64,000 nt of DNA from Sphingopyxis witflariensis (GTDB lineage Bacteria; Pseudomonadota; Alphaproteobacteria; Sphingomonadales; Sphingomonadaceae), in assembly GCF_002205635.1 (NCBI RefSeq), contig NZ_NISJ01000002.1, positions 248,001 through 312,000 on the forward strand, given 5' to 3'. Position 1 is the first letter of the stretch. Each line of letters begins with the position of its first letter. Made by a program: the position numbers and the translations under genes. The notes beneath the pieces were generated by a model, which saw only the letters and a program-made list of their open reading frames with translations, was not told the DNA's origin and made no database searches. Shown here piece by piece: positions 9,389 to 16,895 of the stretch.

Positions 9389-9689
9389 GTGACTTCTTAA
9401 TGCAGCATAACGGTCAGAAGACTGCTTTTAGGATCGTGCGCCGTGCTTTCCGACACCGCAATCAGGCGCACAGCACTGTCGTTCGAGCGTCAACTCAACG
9501 ACCGCTTTCGGGCAGACGACAATCAAGGCCGCAACGGCCGAAATGAGGCGCAAAGCAGCCTTTACAGATCACCTCACCAACGGCTATCGCGGCAGCGTGC
9601 TCGCAATCGTGAGTACACCTACTGAGTACACATGCGTCGTTTCACGTCGCGGAAAATGGCGGAAAACCGTGGGCTTCCAGCCCATCCGA
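9389..9689. other. Intergenic region with paired TGAGTACAC repeats
   Basis: About 300 bp. The direct repeats TGAGTACAC at 9610-9618 and 9623-9631 lie about 60 bp from the att-like sequence at 9694, as integrase arm-binding sites often do. The 60-codon open frame at 9443-9625 shows no domain and I do not call it a gene. Confidence 0.5.
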
Positions 9690-9693
9690 CCCC

Positions 9694-9710
9694 TCCCGTA
9701 GGGGTCACCA
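9694..9710 (+). repeat. att-like copy of the tRNA-Glu 3' end
   Basis: TCCCGTAGGGGTCACCA is identical to the last 17 bases of both tRNA-Glu genes in this window. With its left context, 22 bp (9690-9711) are identical to the right border of island 1 (53649-53670). No tRNA body precedes it. It is best read as an attachment-site remnant of an integrated element (inference). The 19-bp core is also a hairpin (GACCCCT / AGGGGTC), as expected from a tRNA acceptor strand replaced by element sequence. Confidence 0.6.
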
Positions 9711-9711
9711 T

Positions 9712-10025
9712 GGTTTTCAAGCACTTAGCTTGAAATCCGTCTTTCTTATCAAATAACCGTCAAATAAGCATCGTTGGTCGTGAGCGGACGTTTGCGGCCT
9801 TACATGGACGGAATCCAGCCCCACTCGCTTGGCCCTTGCGAGTGAGGAGATCGCGGTGACAGGCCATCCCCAAAACCGCACCGGCCCTGGCAAACAGGAA
9901 ATCGGCGACGAGCAACTCCGTCGCGCTGAAATTGCATCCCCAGAGGGCACCTGCAGATCAGCTCTGCGTCCCGATGTCGGCCATTGCTAGCTGCCGCCAA
10001 ATTCGCCTATCAGTCTCACGGTCCG
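9712..10025. other. Intergenic, nothing recognised
   Basis: 314 bp between the att-like site and the end of the minus-strand cluster. The short frames here have no domain or convincing ribosome-binding site. I see no RNA gene. Confidence 0.4.
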
Positions 10026-10313
10026 CTAACTTTCATCGTCCGCCTTGCCGACGGGGTCTCCGAGTTTGGGTACGGCCATCGCTAAGGCATCTCGGATCAG
10101 TGTGAGGGGGCCAGCGCTGCGATCCTGATCGCGCAGTAGAAACTCTTCGCAAATCTCGGCGACACCGGCTTCATGATATGCATCCTGTTGTACGCGCACT
10201 TCGTATGTGCTGACCGCCCCCGCGGCAGTGATATTTCCGAGTGTGATCTCGCCGATTTTGTATTTCAGCTTCTCAGCGCCCCAGGGCCAAATCTCGATCG
10301 TTGCGACCAGCAT
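10026..10313 (-). CDS. Hypothetical small protein (WPWG motif)
   Basis: 95 residues. The start VATIEIWPWGAEKLKYKIGEITLGNI recalls small phage or island proteins that open with IEIWPxG...IG; I cannot name a function. The ATG has AAGGAA about 7 bases upstream. It is the last gene of the minus-strand cluster, 92 bp after the MbcA/Xre-like gene, and could be the partner of that antitoxin-like protein, but nothing in the sequence proves it. Confidence 0.6.
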   Translation of the reverse strand: MLVATIEIWPWGAEKLKYKIGEITLGNITAAGAVSTYEVRVQQDAYHEAGVAEICEEFLLRDQDRSAGPLTLIRDALAMAVPKLGDPVGKADDES

Positions 10314-10405
10314 ATGTTTTTCCTTTTCATCTCTAAAATCAATGTCACTGCATCAATCAAACTTCCCGCGCCGACCGAACTGAATTTGCGCGCTGCAGCG
10401 AAAAC

Positions 10406-10783
10406 TCATCCGAGTTGGGCGTCGAGATAGGTCCGTACGCGGCGCAAATCTGCGATGTCTCCGCGGAGCATCTGATCGAGCGCACTCCCGCCGGAGAAAA
10501 TCGGAGCAAAATTGGGCGCGCGCATCCAACGGTTGGCCCGCGCGCGATCTGGAAGAAGCGTCTGGATGGCCTTGTATATTCCGAGCATCAGCGAAATCCG
10601 CTTCAAGGTTTCGCCGGATCCCGAAGCGACATCGCCGCGCCGCCATCTCGCCAATTCGAACTCCGCGGGCGAGCCGAGCAAGATGATCTGCTCGGCCTCG
10701 CTCAGGTCCCATTCGTCCGCCAACCGGAAGAATGCTCGGAGGCCGGCGGCCAGCAGCCCAAGATCGGTCTTGTCAGTATCCAC
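10406..10783 (-). CDS. MbcA/ParS/Xre-type antitoxin-like protein (DUF2384)
   Basis: 125 residues. The N-terminal part is the Xre-like helix-turn-helix found in this antitoxin family (RLADEWDLSEAEQIILLG, GSGETLKRISLMLGIYKAI). The C-terminal part is the DUF2384 toxin-binding domain (NFAPIFSGGSALDQMLRGDIADLRRVRTYLDA). Family members normally neutralise a RES-domain NAD-degrading toxin encoded next to them. No RES gene is adjacent: the upstream 202-residue protein and the downstream 95-residue protein have no RES motifs. It overlaps the upstream gene by 11 bp, so the pair is co-translated. Confidence 0.85.
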   Translation of the reverse strand: MDTDKTDLGLLAAGLRAFFRLADEWDLSEAEQIILLGSPAEFELARWRRGDVASGSGETLKRISLMLGIYKAIQTLLPDRARANRWMRAPNFAPIFSGGSALDQMLRGDIADLRRVRTYLDAQLG

Positions 10784-11381
10784 TGAAACGTATCCCGCCG
10801 AAATCTGCCGACGATTTGAGACCTTGCTTCGTCAGCTTGAACAGCGGCCCGCTGGGATCGTGGCCGGGCACGAAATAGAGCCCGCCGTCGACGCCGCGAG
10901 AAACATATTCTGAATGCCACACAGGCGTCAGGCCATCGATCCCGATTTCGAACAAGATCTTCCGCGGCCCGCTGATTTGCGGAACAAGGCTGATGATGAT
11001 CGCGTCGCACCGCGCCATGCACATGGCCGCCTCGACCTTCCGGCGATCGGCTCGGGTCGCCGTCGTGGATGGTACGATCAGCAGATACGCCTGGGGCGCT
11101 ATCAGAAATTGGGCAAAATCGGGCGGCAGGACCGGCAGCTTGGTATCAAGCTCCAGGCCCACTTTGCGGATGATCGCGAGCGCAATCCGCAAAGCGTCGG
11201 CCTCTTCAGCCCTATCTTTGTCGGTCAGATATTTTTTCATCGTTAGTCCATTCTTTGCCGCGGCTTCGGCTGGGGCCGCTGCTTTCATCTCTTCGCTCCA
11301 GCCAGAAGCTGGGCTTCCGCCTTGAACGGGGTCATCTCCGGCGTTGCCGTTCGGAGCGCCGGCGCCGGCGACATCATTCAT
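10773..11381 (-). CDS. Hypothetical protein in island cluster
   Basis: 202 residues, not recognised. The first 45 residues are Gly/Ala/Pro-rich and probably disordered. The rest (KKYLTDKDRAEEADALRIAL, PPDFAQFLIAPQAYLLIVPS, ILFEIGIDGLTPVWHSEYVS) looks like a compact alpha/beta domain. No membrane helix or signal peptide. It lies between the MobA-like gene (20 bp upstream) and the antitoxin-like gene (11 bp overlap). By position it is the best candidate for a toxin or effector paired with that antitoxin (inference). Confidence 0.65.
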   Translation of the reverse strand: MNDVAGAGAPNGNAGDDPVQGGSPASGWSEEMKAAAPAEAAAKNGLTMKKYLTDKDRAEEADALRIALAIIRKVGLELDTKLPVLPPDFAQFLIAPQAYLLIVPSTTATRADRRKVEAAMCMARCDAIIISLVPQISGPRKILFEIGIDGLTPVWHSEYVSRGVDGGLYFVPGHDPSGPLFKLTKQGLKSSADFGGIRFSGY

Positions 11382-11401
11382 GCGCCGTCGGCGCTGCTAC
11401 C

Positions 11402-11992
11402 TCACCGCGCCTGCCAATCGGCCCACTCTTCAGTCATCATGGCTTTGCCCGCGTCCGCGGCGAAGGGCCGGACCAAGTCGCCGAAACCATAGGATTTGAG
11501 CTCCCTGGCCATCGCCATCAAATGCACATGCGGCGGATTGGTTGAACCAACCTGGATCGGCAGATGCATCGCGGCGATCACCGCGAGGTTGCGATTGCGG
11601 CACAGATGCTCGCGCGTAAAGCTGCGAACATCCTCCCAGATTTGGTGCAAGCGATCCGCGTCGGGAAAGCGGATCGTCGTCATCACGAGCAGATCCTTGA
11701 GCCCGTCGAAGGCCTGCTCCTCATACTTTTCGCACAGGTGTTTGGGATCGAGACAGTCGTCATTGGCCTGTGGCGGCAACAGAACATCCCAACGATAACA
11801 GGACGGCACCCAAGGGGCAGTGATATCGGTCTTGCGTCCGGGACAAAGGCGCCTGAGCACCGAGATCGGGACGGTGTGAATGGGACCGCCCTTGATCTGC
11901 CGGCGCACGACACCGAAGACCAGACCGGGGTTGCCGCCGGGCACCGGGACATAGTCGAGATCCCCGAGGGCCGGGCACTTCTTCATCGCCAT
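11402..11992 (-). CDS. MobA/MobL-like HUH domain protein, stand-alone
   Basis: 196 residues. The C-terminal third (AVIAAMHLPIQVGSTNPPHVHLMAMARELKSYGFG) matches the HUH strand of MobA/MobL relaxases: hydrophobic-His-x-His-hydrophobic followed by a (T/A)RE..GFG loop, then E-W-x-x-W as in relaxases. The protein is much shorter than a relaxase and has no helicase or primase part. The N-terminal half is Cys-rich (KKCP, RLCPG, PSCYRW, DDCLDPKHLC). It may be a relaxase-derived endonuclease rather than a transfer enzyme. The start overlaps the upstream gene's end by 10 bp. Confidence 0.6.
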   Translation of the reverse strand: MAMKKCPALGDLDYVPVPGGNPGLVFGVVRRQIKGGPIHTVPISVLRRLCPGRKTDITAPWVPSCYRWDVLLPPQANDDCLDPKHLCEKYEEQAFDGLKDLLVMTTIRFPDADRLHQIWEDVRSFTREHLCRNRNLAVIAAMHLPIQVGSTNPPHVHLMAMARELKSYGFGDLVRPFAADAGKAMMTEEWADWQAR

Positions 11993-12528
11993 GACCAGCC
12001 TCCGCTAAGATGAGCGCCCAAATGCGCACTCGCCCGCTCCAGCCCGGCATTCCTGTCCCATTCGTCGGAATAAGGAGCCTGTTCAGACAGGAACAGACCG
12101 TGGCGCATCAGCTGGATCGACGGCCCATGATCCGACGGCACGAGCCAGCTATCTCCCGAGAGGCCCCGAAAGAGGCGGTAATCGAGAAACCATGCGAGGT
12201 CGCCGTCACCCGGCAGGACGATATCGACCTTCAGATCGGAAGCCAGCCGGTCGGACGAATGCCGGAGTAACAGAACCGGATGACCGGTCGCGACGGCTTC
12301 AACCTCCATCTCGCCCAGAAACAGTGGTGCTGCGCAGGCTGTCGCCCGGACGAGGATGCCGGGCGTCTCAAGGTACAGGCTGTTGCCAAGCAGGCCCACC
12401 GTATTCAGGAGGTCATGCCTGGCTCGGCTGTGCATGAGCGCTGCGACATATCGCATGACCTTGAGGTCGGTTCGCGAGGAGGCCGGGAGCGGCACGCTTC
12501 CCTTGATGACAAGTCCGAGCATCGTCAT
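11983..12528 (-). CDS. Hypothetical protein in island cluster
   Basis: 181 residues of unknown family. It is predicted cytoplasmic, with alternating hydrophobic strands (VEAVATGHPVLLLRHSSDRL, LKVDIVLPGDGDLAWFLDYRLF) and a tryptophan-containing C-terminus (HLSGGWSWR). The ATG overlaps the stop of a 40-codon frame upstream (ATGA) and its own end overlaps the MobA-like gene by 10 bp, so the cluster is translated as a unit. Confidence 0.6.
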   Translation of the reverse strand: MTMLGLVIKGSVPLPASSRTDLKVMRYVAALMHSRARHDLLNTVGLLGNSLYLETPGILVRATACAAPLFLGEMEVEAVATGHPVLLLRHSSDRLASDLKVDIVLPGDGDLAWFLDYRLFRGLSGDSWLVPSDHGPSIQLMRHGLFLSEQAPYSDEWDRNAGLERASAHLGAHLSGGWSWR

Positions 12529-12647
12529 GCGCTGAATCCCTCTGCGAGCGCGCAGTCGGTTCCGACAGCTTCGGTCGCTATTATCGGGGGAAGCGCATTT
12601 ATGCCGTCAGCCGCGCAATGCGGCATGGATATCTTCGTCAATTTCAT
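12525..12647 (-). CDS. Possible 40-residue leader protein of the cluster
   Basis: A short frame starting MKLTKISMPHCAADG and ending CALAEGFSA. Its TGA overlaps the ATG of the next gene in the ATGA form. It carries two Cys. No strong ribosome-binding site is visible, and another short frame (start at 12665) overlaps it, so it may be a chance frame. The main support is the exact translational-coupling overlap. Confidence 0.3.
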   Translation of the reverse strand: MKLTKISMPHCAADGINALPPIIATEAVGTDCALAEGFSA

Positions 12648-13031
12648 TGGAGACGCTCACTTTCATGAGCCCGTCGTCAGATGCTTTTCATCCTTCTTGC
12701 AGGGCCAACCTGCATCTTCTTTTCCGTTTCTCTTCCATTAGAAAATCGGCGGCCGTTGGCGCCGATCTCTTCACCTCACCAGAATAACCTCGGCGATTCG
12801 GCCTGTCGCCGGCTTGACCACGTTTCTCACAACGCCCGTTCCGGCTGCTCGGGCGACCTGATCGCCTTCCAGACTCGCGAGCATGGCGCGCGCAAGCTTG
12901 TGGGCTGCATCGTCTCGGCGACTCGGCGGCCATTATATCGGCCCATCAGAGCACACATAAGGAACACCGGGGCAAGAATTGGTAATCCGGCGAATGGGGT
13001 TGCTGGCGGCCCAGATGAACACAGTTGGATT
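12648..13031. other. Region without a confident gene
   Basis: 384 bp between the cluster and the toxin-antitoxin pair. Several minus-strand frames cross it. One (about 12775-12915) reads as an ordinary protein segment (LARAMLASLEGDQVARAAG ... RIAEVILVR) but lacks a clear start and is preceded by a stop, so it may be the remains of a gene. The plus-strand frame 12681-13148 overlaps the RelE gene antisense and is rejected. Confidence 0.35.
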
Positions 13032-13316
13032 CTACTGCCTCTTAGCGGCATCCCGATAGACCGCGTTCCGCTCACGTTTTCCTACCGCAACCACACTGAC
13101 AACAAGCTCGGCGTCTCTGACCTCATAGACCAAGCGATAGCCGACTGATCGCAGCTTGATCTTGTATCGGTTTGTAGACCCATGGAGCTTGTCCGCAGGA
13201 ACGTGCGGGTTTTCGAGCCTCTCTGCGAGCTTCTTTTTGAACTGGGCGCGGATTGTCGCGCCCAGCGCATCCCATTCCTTCTTTGCCTCCGCCCGGAAGC
13301 GGAGATTATAGGTCAT
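13032..13316 (-). CDS. RelE/ParE-superfamily mRNA interferase toxin
   Basis: 94 residues of the RelE fold: MTYNLRFRAEAKKEWDALG, then QFKKKLAERLENP, the central HGSTNRYKIKLRSVGYRLVYEV strands, and VVSVVAVGKRERNAVY with the basic C-terminal residues used for ribosome-bound mRNA cleavage. The start at 13316 matches the family N-terminus; a longer frame to 13385 is an overlap into the antitoxin gene. It overlaps the antitoxin by 11 bp, antitoxin first, the usual order for autoregulated type II systems. It is close to a likely island border, fitting a stabilising role. Confidence 0.9.
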   Translation of the reverse strand: MTYNLRFRAEAKKEWDALGATIRAQFKKKLAERLENPHVPADKLHGSTNRYKIKLRSVGYRLVYEVRDAELVVSVVAVGKRERNAVYRDAAKRQ

Positions 13317-13554
13317 CCAGCGACACCGCGATTTCAGGACTGCGGGTCCGCGCGTCAGCGATGGCGTTGAGCTCGGCATCCTCAATCAAATTCAGCATCG
13401 CCTCATATTCTCCTGCCGGAACACAATAGAAGGCGGGTTCATTGCGGTTCAGGATCGCGACGGCAGCGCCATTCCCGGCCGCCATGGTGCCCATCGGGTT
13501 GCGTTTGAGTTCTGTGACACTGGCCGTCACATTGGCATGGATGGAATGAGCCAT
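13306..13554 (-). CDS. Phd/YefM (RelB-like) antitoxin
   Basis: 82 residues. The N-terminal DNA-binding half (SIHANVTASVTELKRNPMGTMAAGNGAAVAILNRNEPAFYCVPAGEY in part) is typical of Phd/YefM antitoxins, with the AILNRNEPAFYCVP strand pair. The C-terminal acidic tail (IEDAELNAIADARTRSPEIAVSLDDL in part) would wrap the toxin. I chose ATG 13554 (MAHSIH); ATG 13575 would add seven residues. It should repress its own operon with RelE as co-repressor (family knowledge). Confidence 0.88.
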   Translation of the reverse strand: MAHSIHANVTASVTELKRNPMGTMAAGNGAAVAILNRNEPAFYCVPAGEYEAMLNLIEDAELNAIADARTRSPEIAVSLDDL

Positions 13555-13575
13555 TTCATTTTCCAATAAGAGCAT

Positions 13576-13878
13576 TTATGAGCGCTTTATATAGAGCTAT
13601 TAAAAGCACCATTCAAGATATCACAGGCGCATTTGCATTGCTGTGAGCGTCATCGCTACCTCATCCATCCACCCGATATGCCGCATGGCCCAAGCTGGCT
13701 TGCGCAGGCCAATCCGGAACTGGCGGAGAACACGACACAACCAAGGCTCGAGGCCTACAAAACTCGTGCGGTAAAGTTGCGGTAAAGGCATGGCATAATT
13801 CTGCTTTGTTCATGTTAAGTTCTCATTTCAGACTTGCACGAATCGACAGAATTCTGCCATTTTTCACCCACAGCGTAT
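13576..13878. other. Intergenic region up to the tRNA-Gly fragment
   Basis: 303 bp. The part next to the antitoxin start is AT-richer and should hold its promoter and operator (TTTATGAGCGCTTTATA around 13574-13591 has a short inverted repeat). The rest has no recognised gene. It forms the inner edge of the presumed island end. Confidence 0.45.
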
Positions 13879-13923
13879 GCTTCCCAAGCTTACGACGAGG
13901 GTTCGATTCCCTTCACCGCTCCA
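13879..13923 (+). pseudogene. 3' fragment of tRNA-Gly(CCC), probable attR
   Basis: 45 bp matching the 3' half of an alphaproteobacterial tRNA-Gly: anticodon loop TTCCCAA (CCC anticodon), the 3' anticodon stem, the T arm GAGGGTTCGATTCCCTT and a CACCGCTCCA end. The 5' half (D arm and acceptor strand) is absent, and the acceptor strand lacks one C compared with the usual CACCCGC. So it is not functional, but it is what tRNA-targeting integrases leave at the far border of an island. The intact gene would be left of the window (inference). Confidence 0.75.
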
Positions 13924-14686
13924 CCGTCACCTGCTGGTTCAACATCTGGATGTCGCCATAGGCGGTCAGGAAGCTGATGTCGGCGGCGTCGCGGCCGACG
14001 GCGATTTTGGCCATTTCGGCCTCCTTCGCCATGCCGGTCGCATCGACCAGATGCCATTCTCCGCCCAGATACACCTCGGCAACGGCGTGGAAATCCTGTG
14101 GCTCGACGCCAAGCGCATAGACGCTGACGACCCGCGCCGGAATGGCGGCGGCGCGCGCGAGACTGACCATCACATGCGCATAGTCGCGGCACACACCGCG
14201 GCGTTCGACGAAGCTGTCGAGCGCGTTGGTTTCGGCGTCGCTCGATCCCGCAACATAGGTGAAATGTTGCTCAATCCAGTCGCGCATCAAGCCGATTTTC
14301 GCGCCGCCCTCGACTCCGCCAAACTCATCATGGACGAAATGCATGAACTTGTTCGACGCGCAGTAGCGCGATTCGTTGAGATACTGGACCGCCTCGGCGG
14401 GCAGCCGGTGCATCGGAACCTTCGCCAGCGCCCGGTAATCGGTCACGACGCGCTCGATCTCGACCGTCGCCGCATAGCGCACGTTGAGCTCTCCGCCGCT
14501 GCGCAACCAAATGCGGTCGCCGATCATGTCCTGCGCCGCGACGCGCGCGAAAAATTCAGTCGCGCCGACGTCGAGCGTCGCCGCGACGATCGCCTGTCCG
14601 GGGATCGCCGCCGCCTCGATATGGAGCATCAGATCGACCGGATCACCGAGGCGATAGTCGAGCGTAGCGGTGATATTAAGCTTCAT
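13913..14686 (-). CDS. Transglutaminase-like cysteine protease family protein
   Basis: 257 residues. The N-terminal beta-rich region (about 1-85) is followed by the transglutaminase core with a visible triad: Cys in RRGVCRDYAHV, His in EPQDFHAVAEVYL and Asp in HLVDATGMA. Bacterial members cleave or link peptides; the substrate is unknown. The last codons (VER, stop) lie inside the tRNA-Gly fragment, so the present C-terminus was probably set by island insertion. It is the first core-genome gene on this side. Confidence 0.88.
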   Translation of the reverse strand: MKLNITATLDYRLGDPVDLMLHIEAAAIPGQAIVAATLDVGATEFFARVAAQDMIGDRIWLRSGGELNVRYAATVEIERVVTDYRALAKVPMHRLPAEAVQYLNESRYCASNKFMHFVHDEFGGVEGGAKIGLMRDWIEQHFTYVAGSSDAETNALDSFVERRGVCRDYAHVMVSLARAAAIPARVVSVYALGVEPQDFHAVAEVYLGGEWHLVDATGMAKEAEMAKIAVGRDAADISFLTAYGDIQMLNQQVTVER

Positions 14687-14806
14687 GGACTGCTAACGCT
14701 CCAAAACGGAATCGGTGTCCGCAGAGACGGAACGACCGAAAAGCCATAGCATGATTTCACCGGGCCGCTGTATGGCCCGCACGCACATCAACCACCGGAA
14801 ACCTCA

Positions 14807-16054
14807 GTGACCCCATCGCGCACCATCCCCTTCATCGTCGCCACCATCTTCATGGACGCGGTCGGCTTTGGCATCATCATGCCCGTGCTGCCGCAACTGG
14901 TGATGGAGGTCGGCGAGCTTGACCTGCCGCACGCGATCGAGGTCGGCGCGTGGATCGGGCTGGTGATGGCGGTCGCGACCTTCGTCGCGTCGCCCCTGCT
15001 CGGCAATTTGTCGGATCATTTCGGGCGGCGGCGCGTGCTGCTGCTCGCGCTCGGCGGGCTCGCGATCGACTATGCGCTGCTGACGATCGTCGAGACGTTG
15101 CCCTGGCTGTTCATCGCCCGCGCGCTGTCGGGGATATTCGGCGGCAGCTATGCCGCAGCGCAGGCGGCGATCGCCGACATCACCAAGCCCGAAGAACGTG
15201 CGCGCAATTTCGGCTTCGTCGGCGCGGCCTTCGGCGTCGGCTTCGTCGCCGGGCCGGCGATCGGGGGCTTGCTCGGAGAGATCGGACCGCGCGCGCCCTT
15301 CGTCGCCGCGGCAGTGCTCGCCGCCGCCAACATGCTCTATGGCCTCTTCATCTTCCCCGAAACGCTGTCGCCCGAGCGCCGCCGCGCCTTCGACTGGCGG
15401 CGCGCCAATCCGCTCGGCGCGTTCCGCACGATGCGCAGCCTCCCTGGCATGAGCGGTGTCGCGGGCGTGCTGGTGCTGTGGCAGATTGCCAGCCTCGTCT
15501 ATCCGATGACGTGGAGCTTTTACGGCATCGCGCAGCTTGGCTGGACGCCGGGGATGATCGGCGCGAGCCTCGCCGCGGTCGGGGTGGCGATCACGCTGGG
15601 GCAGGTCTTCGTCGTCGGCCCGGCGGTCGCGCGGTTCGGCGAACGCGACGCCGCGACGATGGGTATCCTCGTCGCGGTCGCGGTCTATATCGGCTATGCC
15701 TTCACCACCACGACCTGGGGCGCCTTCCTGCTGCTGATCCCCGTCGCCCTGCAGGCGCCCGTTCAGCCATCACTGATGGCGCTGATGTCGCGCCGCGCGA
15801 CCGCAGAGACGCAGGGCGAGGTGCAGGGCATTTCGGCGATGGCGATGGGGCTGGGGCAACTCGTTGCGCCGCTGCTGCTCACCGGGACGATGGCCTGGTT
15901 CACTTCGGCGAACGCGCCGGTCCATTTCCCCGGCGCCGCCTTCATCGTCGCAGCGGTGTTTGGTTTGCTCGCGATCGCGATGCTGCGCCGTCTGCCACGC
16001 ATTACCGGCACCGACGTATCGGCCGATCAGATCCCGCCGTCGGTCACCGCATAG
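14807..16054 (+). CDS. MFS drug:proton antiporter, TetA/TCR type
   Basis: 415 residues with about 12 membrane helices. Motif A ([14 protein letters not shown]) is in the loop between helices 2 and 3, and the antiporter motif C-like glycine-rich stretch ([22 protein letters not shown]) is in helix 5. Members of this branch export tetracycline-like compounds or other small molecules; the true substrate is not shown. It starts at GTG 14807. Its 3' end overlaps the convergent cinA-like gene by 28 bp. Confidence 0.88.
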   Translation: MTPSRTIPFIVATIFMDAVGFGIIMPVLPQLVMEVGELDLPHAIEVGAWIGLVMAVATFVASPLLGNLSDHFGRRRVLLLALGGLAIDYALLTIVETLPWLFIARALSGIFGGSYAAAQAAIADITKPEERARNFGFVGAAFGVGFVAGPAIGGLLGEIGPRAPFVAAAVLAAANMLYGLFIFPETLSPERRRAFDWRRANPLGAFRTMRSLPGMSGVAGVLVLWQIASLVYPMTWSFYGIAQLGWTPGMIGASLAAVGVAITLGQVFVVGPAVARFGERDAATMGILVAVAVYIGYAFTTTTWGAFLLLIPVALQAPVQPSLMALMSRRATAETQGEVQGISAMAMGLGQLVAPLLLTGTMAWFTSANAPVHFPGAAFIVAAVFGLLAIAMLRRLPRITGTDVSADQIPPSVTA

Positions 16055-16788
16055 CCCGCGCCCTCGATCCCCATGGTCAGCGCGGCGACGCACGCCGTGA
16101 CGCGGTCGCCATCGGTCGCGCGGATCACGAAATTGGCGCCTGTGCGCCCCTCGCGGAAAAAGGGATAGCTGCCGATCGCGACGCCATCATGGTCGCGCTC
16201 GGCGGCGCTCAAAATGTCGGCGATCTCGCTTTCGGGTGCCCAGGCGCCGATCGTATGCGCGACGAGCGGCGCGCCGCCCTCGAGTGTCCCGGTCAGCGCG
16301 TCGAGCATGCCGGCGGTGATATGCGGCACGCCCGCCATCACGAACAGGCTGCCGATGCGGATGCCCGGCGCGCCCGACATGCGGTTCGGGATCAGCTCGG
16401 CGCCCGCCGGAGTGCGTGCCATGCGCAGCCGCGCCTCGGTCAGCTCGCCACCGCGCGCGGTATAATAGCGTTCGAGGATCGCGCGCGCGTCGGGATGGAT
16501 GATGACATCGACCCCAAGCGCCTTAGCGATCGCATCGACGGTGATATCGTCGTGGGTCGGGCCGATCCCGCCGGTGGTGAACACATAGTCATAGCGCGCG
16601 CGCAGCGCGTTCACCGCATCGACAATCTCATCCTCGATATCGGGGACGATCCGCACTTCGCGCAGGCGAATCCCCTGCACGTCGAGCCAGGTCGCGATCT
16701 GCGCGACATTCTTGTCCTGCGTGCGGCCCGAGAGAATCTCGTCACCGATCACCAACACGGCGGCTGTCCAGATGCGTTCGTCGCTCAT
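16027..16788 (-). CDS. CinA-like molybdopterin-binding domain protein
   Basis: 253 residues. The whole protein is a MoCF/MoaB-type domain: AAVLVIGDEILSGRTQDKN at the start and TTGGIGPTHDDITVDAIAKALG, the signature loop. It corresponds to the N-terminal (COG1058) half of CinA, which in related proteins hydrolyses ADP-ribose; the nicotinamide-mononucleotide deamidase half is absent, as in many alphaproteobacteria. It is convergent with the MFS gene and overlaps it by 28 bp. Confidence 0.9.
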   Translation of the reverse strand: MSDERIWTAAVLVIGDEILSGRTQDKNVAQIATWLDVQGIRLREVRIVPDIEDEIVDAVNALRARYDYVFTTGGIGPTHDDITVDAIAKALGVDVIIHPDARAILERYYTARGGELTEARLRMARTPAGAELIPNRMSGAPGIRIGSLFVMAGVPHITAGMLDALTGTLEGGAPLVAHTIGAWAPESEIADILSAAERDHDGVAIGSYPFFREGRTGANFVIRATDGDRVTACVAALTMGIEGAGYAVTDGGI

Positions 16789-16895
16789 CCCCTTGCCTTA
16801 CCCCGGCGCCGTGACAAAACAAGCACCTGCAATGGCATCCCATCAATGTTCATGTTATGTTCCAACGCGAATCATATTTACGAGGGAGAAGTCCA

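Noticed and set aside
13879..13923. Functional tRNA-Gly gene
   Set aside because: The 5' half is missing and the acceptor strand lacks a base, so only a remnant is present.
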